Shown here piece by piece: positions 55,525-64,000 of a stretch of DNA of 64,000 nt; position 1 is the first letter of the stretch, and each line of letters starts with the position of its first letter. Made by a program: the position numbers and the translations under genes. A model generated the notes under the pieces. That model saw only the letters and a program-made list of their open reading frames with translations, was not told the DNA's origin and ran no database searches. This stretch comes from Lysobacterales bacterium 15-68-25 (GTDB lineage: Bacteria; Pseudomonadota; Gammaproteobacteria; Xanthomonadales; Rhodanobacteraceae), in the NCBI GenBank assembly GCA_002279065.1, contig NCKB01000006.1, positions 124,001 through 188,000 of the forward strand. The letters run 5' to 3'.

Positions 55525-56193
55525 TCAGCCGGCGAGGCGGGCGTCGAACCAGCGGCGCAGGTCGGCGATTTCCTCGGCGCAGACCGAGTGCGGCATCGGA
55601 TAGGTGTGCCAGTCCACCGCGTAGCCCAGTGCCTCGAGCGCGGCGCGCGAATCCAGCCCGCGCTGCAGGATCACCACCGGGTCCATCGTGCCGTGGCCCC
55701 AGAAGACCGGCACCTGAGCATTCGCGGTGCTGCGCTCGGCCGCCAGCGTGTCGGCCAGCGGCAGGTAAGTCGACAGTGCGACGATGCCGGCGAGCCGCTG
55801 CGCGTGGCGCAGGCCCGCCAGGAGCGCGATCGCGCCGCCCTGCGAGAAGCCAGCCAGCACGATGCGCTCGCTGGGCATGCCGCGCTCGTGTTCGCGGGCG
55901 ATCAGTGCTTCCACCGCGTCGATCGAGGCACGCATGCCGGTGGCGTCCTGGCGGCTCATCAGATCCATGCCCAGGATGTCGTACCAGGCGCGCATCGGCA
56001 TGCCGCCGTTGATCGTCACCGGTCGCACCGGCGCGTGCGGGAACACGAAGCGCAGCGCCGGCCACTGCGGCGATACCAGCTCCGGCACGATCGGCACGAA
56101 GTCGTTGCCGTCCGCGCCCAGGCCATGCAGCCAGATCACGCTGTGGGTGGGATCGGTACCGGTTTCGCGCTCGACGGTGGACAGCAGGCTCAT
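55525..56193 (-). CDS. Carboxylesterase/phospholipase of the EstB type
   Basis: A 222-residue alpha/beta hydrolase. The catalytic triad is visible as Ser117 (AGFSQGG), Asp in GTMDPVV and His in PMPHSV. WLHGLGADGNDF is the oxyanion segment. Similar to Pseudomonas carboxylesterase II. Start 56193 from MSLLSTVERE; longer in-frame extension is non-coding. Near the kinase gene but not clearly coupled (34-base gap). Confidence 0.92.
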   Translation of the reverse strand: MSLLSTVERETGTDPTHSVIWLHGLGADGNDFVPIVPELVSPQWPALRFVFPHAPVRPVTINGGMPMRAWYDILGMDLMSRQDATGMRASIDAVEALIAREHERGMPSERIVLAGFSQGGAIALLAGLRHAQRLAGIVALSTYLPLADTLAAERSTANAQVPVFWGHGTMDPVVILQRGLDSRAALEALGYAVDWHTYPMPHSVCAEEIADLRRWFDARLAG

Positions 56194-56276
56194 GCGTTGG
56201 ACTCGGGGAACGGGAAGACACTCAAGTCTCCACGATGCCCGTCCGTCCCGCCAGCCGGGAAAGCTGCCGCGGCGCC

Positions 56277-56921
56277 TCAGCCGGCCTGTCTCGATGCCAG
56301 CGCCCGCTGGTGTGAACCATGGATCGTGTCGCGTTCGGGCAGCCGCCCGTCGCGCACGCACGCGATCCATTCCGCCGTGGTGAGCACCGCGGCATAGCGC
56401 GACTGCTCCACCACGGCGAACACCCGGTGGATCTCCTCCGCCGTGGCTGCGCCGGCGCGGTTGGCGTAGGGCACGCTGCCGGACGCGTCCATCAGGAATT
56501 CCACCTGCAGCCCCGCGTCGAACGCGTGCTTGATGGTGGTGTCGTTGCAGTTGTGGGTCATGTAGCCGGCCACCACCAGCGTGTCGATGCGCCGCTGGCG
56601 CAGCCATTCCCCAAGGTCGGTGCCGGCGAAGGCACTGGGCAGTTGCTTGTGGACGAGGTGGTCATGCGGCCGACCAGCCACGGTCGGGTGCAACTGCCAG
56701 CCATGCGAGCCTTCGGCGAACAGCGGGGAGTCGGCGGGTGCCATCTGCTGCACCACCACGACCGGGATGCCGGCAGCCGCCGCGGCATCCATGGCCTCGC
56801 CGATCCGGGTCAGCGAAGCGTCCACCGGCGGGTACTCGATGCGCAGGTTGCCGGTGACGTATTCGTTCTGCACGTCGACGACGACGAGGGCACGGTGCGG
56901 CGTGTCCGGTCCGGTGTTCAT
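56277..56921 (-). CDS. Isochorismatase-family cysteine hydrolase
   Basis: A 214-residue enzyme with the Asp-Lys-Cys triad: Asp16 in VVDVQNE, Lys in VHKQLPSAF and Cys in MTHNCNDTT. The family hydrolyses nicotinamide, isochorismate or small amides. GGAGAG precedes ATG 56921. Divergent from a GlxA-type regulator, which may control it. Confidence 0.9.
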   Translation of the reverse strand: MNTGPDTPHRALVVVDVQNEYVTGNLRIEYPPVDASLTRIGEAMDAAAAAGIPVVVVQQMAPADSPLFAEGSHGWQLHPTVAGRPHDHLVHKQLPSAFAGTDLGEWLRQRRIDTLVVAGYMTHNCNDTTIKHAFDAGLQVEFLMDASGSVPYANRAGAATAEEIHRVFAVVEQSRYAAVLTTAEWIACVRDGRLPERDTIHGSHQRALASRQAG

Positions 56922-57003
56922 GATGTCTCTCCAGAGGTTTGGGGTGTGCCCATGTTCGGTCCCGGCGCTGCTGCCAGGGAGTGGCCCGAATGTCACATTT
57001 AGT

Positions 57004-57009
57004 TAAAAT
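57004..57009 (+). promoter_or_regulatory. -10 box of the GlxA-type regulator gene
   Basis: TAAAAT lies 24 bases before ATG 57034, with GGGGAGGA as ribosome binding site. No good -35. Confidence 0.45.
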
Positions 57010-57033
57010 CGGGCCAAGCTGGGGAGGACAGCC

Positions 57034-57990
57034 ATGGCCGGTAGGAAAATGCGCGTAGCCGTGGTTGCGTTCGACTGCATCGGCACGTTCCATCTCGCGG
57101 TGCCGTGTGCGGTGTTCGGTGCTGCGGCCGGCGGCGAGCCGCTGTTCGAGGTGCAGGTCTGCGCGGTCGAGCCCGGCGAGCTGCGCAGCGAGGCCGGATT
57201 CGGCATCGCGGTTCGCCACGGGCTGCGCGCGCTGGCGCGTGCCGACATCGTGGTGGTGCCGTCCTGGCGCGATCCACGCGTGCCGGCACCGGCAGCACTG
57301 GTGCGGGCGTTGCGATCCGCCCATAGGCGCGGCGCGCTGGTGGTGGGCCTGTGTCTGGGGGCATTCGCACTGGCCGACGCCGGGTTGCTCGATGGTCGCC
57401 GTGCCGCCACGCACTGGGCCAGCGCCGAACTGTTTGCGCGGCGCTTTCCCCGCGTAGCGCTAGAGCCCAACGTGCTCTACGTCGACGAAGGAACGGTCGT
57501 AACCTCGGCCGGAACCGCTGCCGGCATCGACTGCTGCCTGCACGTGGTGCGGCGCCTGTGCGGCGCCGAAGCTGCTGCGCGAATCGCACGCCGGATGGTG
57601 GTGCCGCCGCATCGACAGGGCGGGCAGGCGCAGTACATCGAACAACCAGTATCCGCTCGCGGCGAAGCCGGACCGCTGCAGCGCGCGCTGGATTGGGCGA
57701 CCGGCCATCTGGACCAGCCGCACAGCCTGGACACGCTCGCCACCCGCGCGGCGATGAGCCGGCGCAGCTTCACCCGACATTTCCGTCGCTACACCGGTAC
57801 CACCGTGAGCCAGTGGCTGCTGGCCCAGCGGCTGGCGCTGGCCCAACGGCTGCTCGAGACCACCGATCAACCGGTGGAGCGTATCGCCGAGCGCGCGGGT
57901 TTTGGCACGCCGCTGTCGATGCGCCAGCACTTCGCAGCGGCGTTCGACACCACGCCCTCGGCCTACCGACGCGAATTCCGCGGCCGCTGA
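57034..57990 (+). CDS. AraC/GlxA-type transcriptional regulator with DJ-1/PfpI domain
   Basis: A 318-residue regulator. N-terminal DJ-1/PfpI-like domain (VAVVAFDCIGTFHLAVPCAVFG, GLCLGAFALADAG with a nucleophile-elbow-type Cys) and C-terminal AraC HTH (SLDTLATRAAMSRRSFTRHF, RIAERAGFGTPLSMRQHF). It probably activates the divergent hydrolase gene. Effector unknown. Confidence 0.92.
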   Translation: MAGRKMRVAVVAFDCIGTFHLAVPCAVFGAAAGGEPLFEVQVCAVEPGELRSEAGFGIAVRHGLRALARADIVVVPSWRDPRVPAPAALVRALRSAHRRGALVVGLCLGAFALADAGLLDGRRAATHWASAELFARRFPRVALEPNVLYVDEGTVVTSAGTAAGIDCCLHVVRRLCGAEAAARIARRMVVPPHRQGGQAQYIEQPVSARGEAGPLQRALDWATGHLDQPHSLDTLATRAAMSRRSFTRHFRRYTGTTVSQWLLAQRLALAQRLLETTDQPVERIAERAGFGTPLSMRQHFAAAFDTTPSAYRREFRGR

Positions 57991-58096
57991 CGGGCGGTGA
58001 TCGCAATCCCTTGCGCGCGCCATCCATGACCTTGGGCGGTAGGCACGGTGTGTCGCGGCTGGGTACGCTCAGAGGATTGTCACCGTGGAGCCACCC

Positions 58097-60541
58097 ATGC
58101 ACCGAACCGTGCTCGCGGGCCTCGTCGCCCTGCTCGTGCTGCCCGCCCATGCCGCCAGTCCCGCCGCCAACGCCGGCCACCTGGACATGGAAACCATCAT
58201 GGCCAACCCGGACTGGATCGGGCATCCGGTCGAGTCGCCGTACTGGAGCGTCGACGGCCGCTCGCTGTACTACCAGGTGCAGCGCGACGGCAGCCCGGTG
58301 CGTGACCTGTACCGCGTCGATCCGGCCACCGGTCGCAGCGAAAAGCTGGATCCTGCCGCCGTCGCGCAGGCCGACGGCCCGGCGGTGTACGACCGCAGCC
58401 ACACGCACGCGGCCTTCATCCGCCACGGCGACGTGTTCGTGGTCGATCTGGCCAGCGGCCGGCGCACCCAGGTCACCCGCACGCCGGAAGAGGAGTCGGC
58501 GCCGCAGTTCTCCGCCGATGGTCGTGCGCTGCAGTACCGCCGGGGCAACGACTGGTACAGCTACGACCTTGCCAACGGCGTCAGCGGCCCGGCCGCGGTG
58601 CTGAAGTTCGCCGACGACCCGCATGCGGAGAAACCCGACACGCTGCGCGAGCACCAGCTCGACCTGTTCAGCACGCTGCGCCAGATCAAGGCCGACAAGG
58701 ATGCCGTGCGTACGCGCGAGAAGACGCTGGAAGCGGCCGATCCCGGTCGCGCGCCGGAACCGTTCTGGCTGGGCGACAAGATCACCGCGGTGGACACCGA
58801 GTTGTCTCCGGACGGCCGCTGGATGCTGGTGGTGACCGAGCCGAAGGATGCGCCCAAGGGCGAGGCGCCGAAGGTGATCCATTACGTCACCGACTCCGGC
58901 TACACCGAAGCCAAGGACGCGCGGACCTACGTCGGCCGCAACGATCCGATCGCGCAGTCGCTGCTGCTGCTCGACCTGGCGAAGCACGCCACCTACAACC
59001 TCGACACCGCGGTCCTGCCCGGCATCAAGGACGATCCGATCAAGGCGTTGCGCGCCCAGGCGATCGCCGCGCGTGAAAAGGCCGGCGACACCGCGGGTGC
59101 CGAAGCGCTGAAGGCGCCGAAGGTGCGCCCGGTGCACATCATCTCCGGCGACGACGACGGTTCCGGCGGCGGCATCGTATGGAGCGACGACGGTTCGCAG
59201 CTCGCGATCCAGCTGCGCGCGATCGACAACAAGGACCGCTGGATCGCCAGCGTCGATTTCACCAAACACGCCCTGGTGAACCAGCAGCGTCTGCACGACG
59301 ACGCCTGGATCAACTGGAACTTCAACGATTTCGGCTGGCTCAAGGACAACCGCACGCTGTGGTACCTCAGCGAGCAGACGGGCTACTCGCAGCTCTACAC
59401 CAAGCCGCTGGACGGCAAGGCCAGGCAGCTCACCGCGGGCAAGTTCGAGATCAGCCATCCGCAGCTGAGCGAGGACGGCCGCTGGTTCTACGTACGCTCC
59501 AACCGCGTGGCGCCCTACAGCTACGACGTCTATCGCGTACCCGCGAACGGCGGTGAACTCACCCGTATCACGCAGTACCAGGGCATGGACGAGTTCGCGC
59601 TCTCACCGGACGACAAGCAACTCGCCGTGCTGCATTCGGCGCCCTACGTGTTCGACCAGCTGGCCGTGCTGCCTGCCGCCGGCGGCACGCCGCGCGAGCT
59701 GACCGACACCATGAAGCCGGCCTACATGGCGCACGACTGGATCGCGCCGAAGATCGTCCAGGTGCCGTCCTCGCATGGCGCCGGGGTGATCTACGCCAAG
59801 TACTACGGCCCGGCGAACGAGACCGACGCGCCGGCCTCGCGCCCGGCGGTGATCTTCGTGCACGGCGCCGGCTACACCCAGGACGTGACGCTGGGTTCCA
59901 CCTACTACTTCCGCGAACAGATGTTCCACAACCTGCTGGTGCAGCAGGGCTACGTGGTGCTGGACATGGACTACCGTGCGTCGGAAGGCTACGGCCGCGC
60001 CTGGCGCACCGCGATCTACCAGCACATGGGCCATCCGGAGCTGGAGGACCTGCTCGACGGCAAGGCCTGGCTGGTGAAGCAACACGGCGTCGATCCGAAG
60101 CGCGTGGGCATCTATGGCGGCAGCTACGGCGGCTTCATGACCGAGATGGCGCTGCTGCGCGCGCCGGGCGAGTTCGCCGCGGGCGCGGCGCTGCGTCCGC
60201 CGTCGGACTGGGTCACCTACAACGCCGAGTACACCTCGAACATCCTCAACGATCCGCAGATCGACCCCGAGGCGTACAAGGTCAGCTCGCCGATCGAGTA
60301 CGCGGCGAACCTGAAGGACCCGCTGCTGATCGAGCATGGCCTGATCGACGACAACGTGATGACCGCCGATTCGATCCGCCTGTACCAGCGCCTGATCGAG
60401 CTGCACAAGAAGAACTTCTGGATCTCGCTCTACCCGCTGGAGCGGCACGGCTTCGTGCATCCGGACTCCTGGTACGACGAGTACCGCCGCATCGACGAAC
60501 TGTTCACCACCTACGTGAAGAACCGCCCGGCAACGCCGTGA
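58097..60541 (+). CDS. Prolyl oligopeptidase-type S9 peptidase, DPP-IV-like
   Basis: An 814-residue secreted serine peptidase (signal peptide about residues 1-22). The N-terminal beta-propeller (about 60-570) has repeated SPDGRW-type blades, and the C-terminal alpha/beta hydrolase has Ser676 (YGGSYGGF), Asp in LIDDNVM and His in LERHGF. Such periplasmic enzymes release N-terminal dipeptides. ATG 58097 has GGAG at the right distance. Confidence 0.93.
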   Translation: MHRTVLAGLVALLVLPAHAASPAANAGHLDMETIMANPDWIGHPVESPYWSVDGRSLYYQVQRDGSPVRDLYRVDPATGRSEKLDPAAVAQADGPAVYDRSHTHAAFIRHGDVFVVDLASGRRTQVTRTPEEESAPQFSADGRALQYRRGNDWYSYDLANGVSGPAAVLKFADDPHAEKPDTLREHQLDLFSTLRQIKADKDAVRTREKTLEAADPGRAPEPFWLGDKITAVDTELSPDGRWMLVVTEPKDAPKGEAPKVIHYVTDSGYTEAKDARTYVGRNDPIAQSLLLLDLAKHATYNLDTAVLPGIKDDPIKALRAQAIAAREKAGDTAGAEALKAPKVRPVHIISGDDDGSGGGIVWSDDGSQLAIQLRAIDNKDRWIASVDFTKHALVNQQRLHDDAWINWNFNDFGWLKDNRTLWYLSEQTGYSQLYTKPLDGKARQLTAGKFEISHPQLSEDGRWFYVRSNRVAPYSYDVYRVPANGGELTRITQYQGMDEFALSPDDKQLAVLHSAPYVFDQLAVLPAAGGTPRELTDTMKPAYMAHDWIAPKIVQVPSSHGAGVIYAKYYGPANETDAPASRPAVIFVHGAGYTQDVTLGSTYYFREQMFHNLLVQQGYVVLDMDYRASEGYGRAWRTAIYQHMGHPELEDLLDGKAWLVKQHGVDPKRVGIYGGSYGGFMTEMALLRAPGEFAAGAALRPPSDWVTYNAEYTSNILNDPQIDPEAYKVSSPIEYAANLKDPLLIEHGLIDDNVMTADSIRLYQRLIELHKKNFWISLYPLERHGFVHPDSWYDEYRRIDELFTTYVKNRPATP

Positions 60542-60569
60542 CGGCCCGGCGCGGCAGGCCAGGGATGGC

Positions 60570-61349
60570 CTAGCCGCGCAGCGAGCGCACAAGCATGTAG
60601 ATGGCGACGGCGACGATCACGCCGGCGAACACGATGTTGAGCGCGCCGCGGGTCTTGGCCAGGCGCTTCGCACCGAGCGCGCCGAGCCAGCCGCCGACCA
60701 CGCCGCCGCCGATAAAGGCGCCGGCGACCGGCCAGTCGATCAGGCCGGAGCGGGCGTAGTTCACCGCCGCGGTGAGACCGAACGAACCGACCGCGAACAG
60801 CGAGGTGCCGATGGCGTGGATGATCTCCATGCCGCTGGCCAGCATCAGCCCTGGCACGATCAGGAAGCCGCCGCCGATGCCGAAGAAGCCCGACAGCGCA
60901 CCCGCGCCCAGGCCGACCCCGGCCAGTCGCGGCCCGGCGTGCGGCAGCGGATAGCGGTCCGGTCCGCCGCCGCGCCGGCCGCGCAGCATCAGCACGGCGA
61001 CCACGATCATCAGCAGCGCGAACAGCACCAGCAGGCGCTGGCCGTTTACCGCCTTGCCGATGGTCGAGCCGATGAAGGCGCCGACCACGCCGGTGGCGGC
61101 GAAGATGAAGGCGGCCTTCCAGCGCACGTGGCCGGCGCGTGCGTGCGGGATCAGGTTGGCGAACGCGTTCACCGCCACCGCCAGCGCACTGGTGCCGATC
61201 GCCAGATGCGGATCGTGTACGCCGACCACGTAGAGCAGCAGCGGCACGGCGAGGATCGAGCCGCCGCCGCCGATCAGCGCCAGCGAAAAGCCCACGGCCG
61301 AACCGCAGGCGATCGCTACGAGGGTCTGGATCAGATCAGGCTGGAGCAT
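60570..61349 (-). CDS. TauE/SafE family sulfite exporter-like permease
   Basis: A 259-residue inner-membrane protein with eight helices in two halves, each with a TauE signature: LALIGGGGSILAVPLLLYVVG near the start and SGFFGIGGGFLIVPGLMLA near residue 158. The gene is last in the operon with DUF442 and persulfide-dioxygenase-like genes. It likely exports sulfite or another sulfur anion produced from sulfide. Confidence 0.92.
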   Translation of the reverse strand: MLQPDLIQTLVAIACGSAVGFSLALIGGGGSILAVPLLLYVVGVHDPHLAIGTSALAVAVNAFANLIPHARAGHVRWKAAFIFAATGVVGAFIGSTIGKAVNGQRLLVLFALLMIVVAVLMLRGRRGGGPDRYPLPHAGPRLAGVGLGAGALSGFFGIGGGFLIVPGLMLASGMEIIHAIGTSLFAVGSFGLTAAVNYARSGLIDWPVAGAFIGGGVVGGWLGALGAKRLAKTRGALNIVFAGVIVAVAIYMLVRSLRG

Positions 61350-61400
61350 CGGTACGGCCTCGCTGTCGGTTCCGGTGGTTTCCTGCCGATCCGTGCCGGC

Positions 61401-61826
61401 TCATGCGCCACGCATGGCGGCCAGCCGCGGCGCCAGCGCCGACAGGTCGTAGCCGGCACCGCGGGCGCGGGCTAGCACGGCGTCGGCCGGCTGCCGGCGG
61501 GCGGCCTGCAGCGCCCACAGGGTGGTCGAGCGGGTACCGGTGCGGCAGTAGGCCAGGGTCGGCCCGGGCAGGTCGGTCAGCGCCTCGGCGAAGCCGTCGA
61601 CCAGCGCGTCCTGCAGTTGGCCCGGCACCACTGGGATGTACCGGTACTCCAGGCCGGCGGCCGCGGCGGCCTGGGCCATCACGGCGGATGTGGGCTGGCC
61701 GGGTTCCTCGCCGTCGGGACGGTTGTTGATCACCGTGCGGAAACCCCTGGCGGCCAGCTCGGCCAGGTCGGACGGGGTGATCTGCGGGGACACGCTCAGC
61801 GTGTCGGTCAGCGGGCGGATATCCAT
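61401..61826 (-). CDS. DUF442/Blh-type rhodanese-like phosphatase-fold protein
   Basis: A 141-residue protein. FRTVINNRPDGEEPGQP is the DUF442 motif, and the Cys loop is YCRTGTRS with Cys94. In Xylella and Agrobacterium the same domain is fused to a metallo-beta-lactamase domain in Blh; here it is separate. It probably transfers sulfane sulfur to the dioxygenase. Twenty-one bases separate it from the dioxygenase gene. Confidence 0.9.
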   Translation of the reverse strand: MDIRPLTDTLSVSPQITPSDLAELAARGFRTVINNRPDGEEPGQPTSAVMAQAAAAAGLEYRYIPVVPGQLQDALVDGFAEALTDLPGPTLAYCRTGTRSTTLWALQAARRQPADAVLARARGAGYDLSALAPRLAAMRGA

Positions 61827-61847
61827 GGTGTCGTCTGCTCCGGCGCC

Positions 61848-62786
61848 TTACAGCGCATCGAGGGGAATCTTCAGGTAACTCACGCCGTTGGCTTCCGGCG
61901 GCGGCTTGTGTCCGGCGCGCATGTTGATCTGCACCGAAGGCAGGATCAGCTTGGGCATCGCCAGCGTGGCGTCGCGCGTGGTGCGCATGGTCACGAACTC
62001 GGCCTCGCTGACGCCTTCATGCACGTGCAGGTTGTCGCGCTTCTGCGCGCCCACCGTGGTCTCGAATGCATAGCGGTCGCGGCCCGGCGCCTTGTAGTCG
62101 TGGCAGAGGAAGATGCGCGTGGCATCCGGCAGCGCAAATATCTTCCGGATCGAGCGATACAGCGTGGCCGCATCGCCGCCGGGGAAATCGCAGCGCGCCG
62201 TGCCGTAGTCGGGCATGAACAGGGTGTCGCCGACGAAGGCAGCGTCGCCGATCACGTGGGTCATGCAGGCGGGCGTGTGGCCGGGTGTATGGATCGCCAC
62301 CGCGTCGATATCGCCGACCTTGTAGGCCTCGCCGTCGACGAACAGGTGGTCGAACTGGCTGCCGTCGCGGGCGAACTCGGTGCCCGCGTTGAACAGCTTG
62401 CCGAAGGTCTCCTGCACGGTGCGGATGTGCGCGCCGATGCCGAGCTTTCCGCCCAGTTGCTGCTGGATGTAGGGCGCGGCGGAGAGGTGGTCGGCGTGCA
62501 CGTGGGTATCGATCACCCAGTCGACGGTCAGATCATGCTCGCGGACCCAGGCGACGATGGCGTCGGCCGAATCGTGGCGGGTGCGCCCGGAAGCCGCGTC
62601 GTAGTCGAGCACGCTGTCGATCACCGCGGCGCGGCGGGTGCCCGGATCGGACACGACGTAGCTGAAGGTGTTGGACGGCTCGTCGAAGAACGCTCTCACA
62701 TCGGGGTGCTGGGAGGCCATTTCCTGCTCCTGGGCCGGCATCGGGTCATACATGGCGGGCGAGTTGCCTGACACGGAAGGCGCCAT
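61848..62786 (-). CDS. Persulfide dioxygenase-like metallo-beta-lactamase (ETHE1/Blh type)
   Basis: A 312-residue MBL-fold enzyme. The DTHVHADHLSAA metal motif, HTPGHTPACMTHVIGD and LCHDYKAPGR fit ETHE1-type iron dioxygenases oxidising glutathione persulfide to sulfite. ATG 62786 follows AAGGAG; GTG 62789 is possible since the promoter is very close. First gene of the sulfide-detoxification operon. Confidence 0.9.
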   Translation of the reverse strand: MAPSVSGNSPAMYDPMPAQEQEMASQHPDVRAFFDEPSNTFSYVVSDPGTRRAAVIDSVLDYDAASGRTRHDSADAIVAWVREHDLTVDWVIDTHVHADHLSAAPYIQQQLGGKLGIGAHIRTVQETFGKLFNAGTEFARDGSQFDHLFVDGEAYKVGDIDAVAIHTPGHTPACMTHVIGDAAFVGDTLFMPDYGTARCDFPGGDAATLYRSIRKIFALPDATRIFLCHDYKAPGRDRYAFETTVGAQKRDNLHVHEGVSEAEFVTMRTTRDATLAMPKLILPSVQINMRAGHKPPPEANGVSYLKIPLDAL

Positions 62787-62795
62787 CACCAACTC

Positions 62796-62823
62796 CTTAT
62801 ATTAGCACATTCGAATATTTCAA
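62796..62823 (-). promoter_or_regulatory. Promoter and AT-rich operator of the sulfide operon
   Basis: On the minus strand TTGAAA (62818-62823), 16 bases, TATAAG (62796-62801). Across this spacer lies ATATT-N10-AATAT (62799-62818), an imperfect palindrome. It sits where the ArsR-family, persulfide-sensing BigR binds the blh promoter in Xylella. No bigR is in the window. Confidence 0.6.
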
Positions 62824-62983
62824 GGCGGCCGCGAAGGTGCACGGGCATCGGTCTGGTCCTGCTCCGCGAGGGCCGCCAGCAGCGGCGCGTCGGGGCCGGG
62901 GTGGCGACTGGAGCGCGCTTGCGGAGCGTGAGCTTGGGACTTGAGCTCCTGAAATTTTGCCAGGCCAAAAACTGCGACATAGA

Positions 62984-63019
62984 TATTTGCCTTGACAAAT
63001 AAACTCATGGCAATAGAAT
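62984..63019 (+). promoter_or_regulatory. MarR-gene promoter with overlapping operator
   Basis: TTGACA (62992-62997), 16 bases, TAGAAT (63014-63019): a near-perfect sigma70 promoter. TATTTG (62984-62989) and CAAATA (62996-63001) form an inverted repeat over the -35, a likely MarR operator giving autorepression. The -10 is eight bases before ATG. Confidence 0.7.
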
Positions 63020-63027
63020 GCGCGTCC

Positions 63028-63495
63028 ATGAATGACGCTACGCACACCTGTTCCATCGCCAAGGGCCCCCCGGAAAGCCTTGGCGTGCTGCTGGGCCTGG
63101 TCCGCACCGAGATCGTCCGCGCGATGGAATCGGAGCTGGCAGCGCAGCAGATCGGCCTGCGCTTCACCCAGTTCCTGATCCTCAAGAAGCTGGCCAAGCT
63201 GGGCCCGATGAGCGCCAGTGAGCTGGCCCGCGCGGTCGAGCTCGATGGCGGTGCGATGACCCGCCAGCTCGACCAGCTCGAGGCCAAGGGCCTGCTGCGT
63301 CGCACCCCCCACGAGCAGGACCGGCGCGCGCTGCGCATCGAGCTGACCGAGGCCGGCGACGCGCTGTGGCAGCAGATGACCCCCTGCAACGAACGTGTGC
63401 TCGAAGCGGCCCAGCGCTCGCTGAGCACGACCGAACGCGAACAGCTCCACGACTACCTGGAGCGCGTGCTGCACGCGCTCCGCGACCGATCCTGA
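63028..63495 (+). CDS. MarR-family transcriptional repressor
   Basis: A 155-residue winged-helix regulator (LKKLAKLGPMSASELARAVEL, DGGAMTRQLDQLEAKGLLRRTPHEQDRRALRI). ATG 63028 is preferred because the promoter -10 ends eight bases earlier, so the transcript would start near the codon; the upstream TTG 62992 is within the -35. It precedes the efflux gene by 31 bases and likely represses it. Confidence 0.92.
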   Translation: MNDATHTCSIAKGPPESLGVLLGLVRTEIVRAMESELAAQQIGLRFTQFLILKKLAKLGPMSASELARAVELDGGAMTRQLDQLEAKGLLRRTPHEQDRRALRIELTEAGDALWQQMTPCNERVLEAAQRSLSTTEREQLHDYLERVLHALRDRS

Positions 63496-63526
63496 CCCCC
63501 CACACCTCTCCCCAGAGATCACGATC

Positions 63527-64000
63527 ATGCGCCTGCATCACCTCGCGGCCGGTATCGGGTTTTCGCTGTTGCTGGCCGCCTGTGCGACCAGCGGTGGCCT
63601 GCACCCGAACGGCACGCTGACCGACCCGTCCTCGCTGGCCACCAGCCAGAGCCTGGCGCGCGTACATGCTGCCGAGGCGACCTGGCCGAGCCAGGACTGG
63701 TGGACCGCGCTGGGCGATCCGCAACTCGACGCGCTGATCGCCGAGGCGCTGCGCGACAACCCCGGACTGGCCGTCGCCGATGCCCGCGCCCGCGAGGCGC
63801 AGTCGGCGGTGGTCGACGCCAACGCAGCGCGCGGTCCCAGCGTGAACGCGGGCGCCGCGGTGTCGGGCGCCCGTCTGCCGCCGACCGTCATGCCCGGTGG
63901 CCATTTCCTGCGGGCGGAGTACGGCTACGCCAGCTTCAACTGGGGACTGGACCTGTGGGGCGGCAATAAGGCCGCCTGGCAAGCGGCGGTCGGCGCGGCC
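63527..64000 (+). CDS. RND efflux outer-membrane lipoprotein, NodT family, 3' end outside window
   Basis: The first 158 codons of an outer-membrane factor. The lipobox is LAAC (Cys19). Then the OMF start W(W)TALGDPQLDALIAEAL and NPGLAVADARAREAQ typical of NodT/OprM. The membrane-fusion and pump genes are presumably downstream. Regulated by the adjacent MarR protein, by position. Confidence 0.92.
   Translation, partial: MRLHHLAAGIGFSLLLAACATSGGLHPNGTLTDPSSLATSQSLARVHAAEATWPSQDWWTALGDPQLDALIAEALRDNPGLAVADARAREAQSAVVDANAARGPSVNAGAAVSGARLPPTVMPGGHFLRAEYGYASFNWGLDLWGGNKAAWQAAVGAA

Overview
This window is high-GC gammaproteobacterial chromosome. It most resembles the Xanthomonadales, probably Rhodanobacteraceae (Rhodanobacter, Dyella, Luteibacter or Frateuria type). 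The signs are the lptM-dapF-DUF484-xerC and hslVU blocks, algZ-algR next to hemC, an Oar-type TonB receptor beside a flavin-dependent halogenase, a Clp/CRP-type site, and many stop/start overlaps of the ATGA or GTGA kind. I saw no rRNA, tRNA, insertion sequence, prophage or CRISPR array.

Layout. 0-9 kb: the 5' part of pnuC coupled to a ribokinase gene, a Spy-like periplasmic protein, then a leftward housekeeping block (lptM, dapF, DUF484, xerC, a GT9 glycosyltransferase, hslV, hslU, an unknown protein) with a sigma32-like promoter before hslV and a terminator at its end. 9-19 kb: single genes and pairs, including a RimK-like ATP-grasp ligase with a divergent GNAT, a GGDEF/EAL protein with a degenerate MHYT sensor, lipocalin, aroE, and a TonB-domain protein beside a lipoprotein sharing its periplasmic domain. 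19-28 kb: CNB-patatin, prlC, a gluzincin-like protease, exonuclease III, YecA family, DUF4336 and pirin.

28-39 kb: a leftward glycan-uptake locus of nine genes: lacI, TonB receptor, flavin halogenase, GH144-type glucanase, ABC binding protein, two permeases, an 80-residue membrane protein and gluconokinase. Most of the last genes overlap by four bases. A terminator-like double hairpin lies between the receptor and halogenase genes. LacI-like operators and a CRP/Clp-like site lie upstream of lacI.

39-47 kb: a short band-7 protein, rsmG-parA-parB, a GT2 glycosyltransferase, DUF488, an RssA-like patatin and an SLC13 transporter. 46.8-49.6 kb is the most unusual part: a 37-residue peptide with a hydrophobic tail, a strong ribosome binding site and flanking hairpins, followed by three tightly coupled genes of lower GC. 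Two of these look like distant paralogues (beta-rich, possibly cupin-like middle plus alpha-helical end); the third is a membrane protein with a PH-like domain. I recognise no described system here. A peptide-modification (RiPP-like) cluster is the most economical hypothesis, but unproven.

49.7-64 kb: a WYL regulator, a membrane protein, a DUF481 outer-membrane protein with stacked palindromes upstream, hemC-algR-algZ, an esterase, an isochorismatase-type hydrolase divergent from a GlxA-type regulator, an S9 peptidase, a three-gene sulfide/persulfide detoxification operon with an AT-rich operator, and a MarR gene ahead of a truncated NodT-type efflux lipoprotein. Four genes (2114-2728, 19093-20793, xth, marR) have a -10-like box 6-8 bases before the start codon, which suggests leaderless transcripts.
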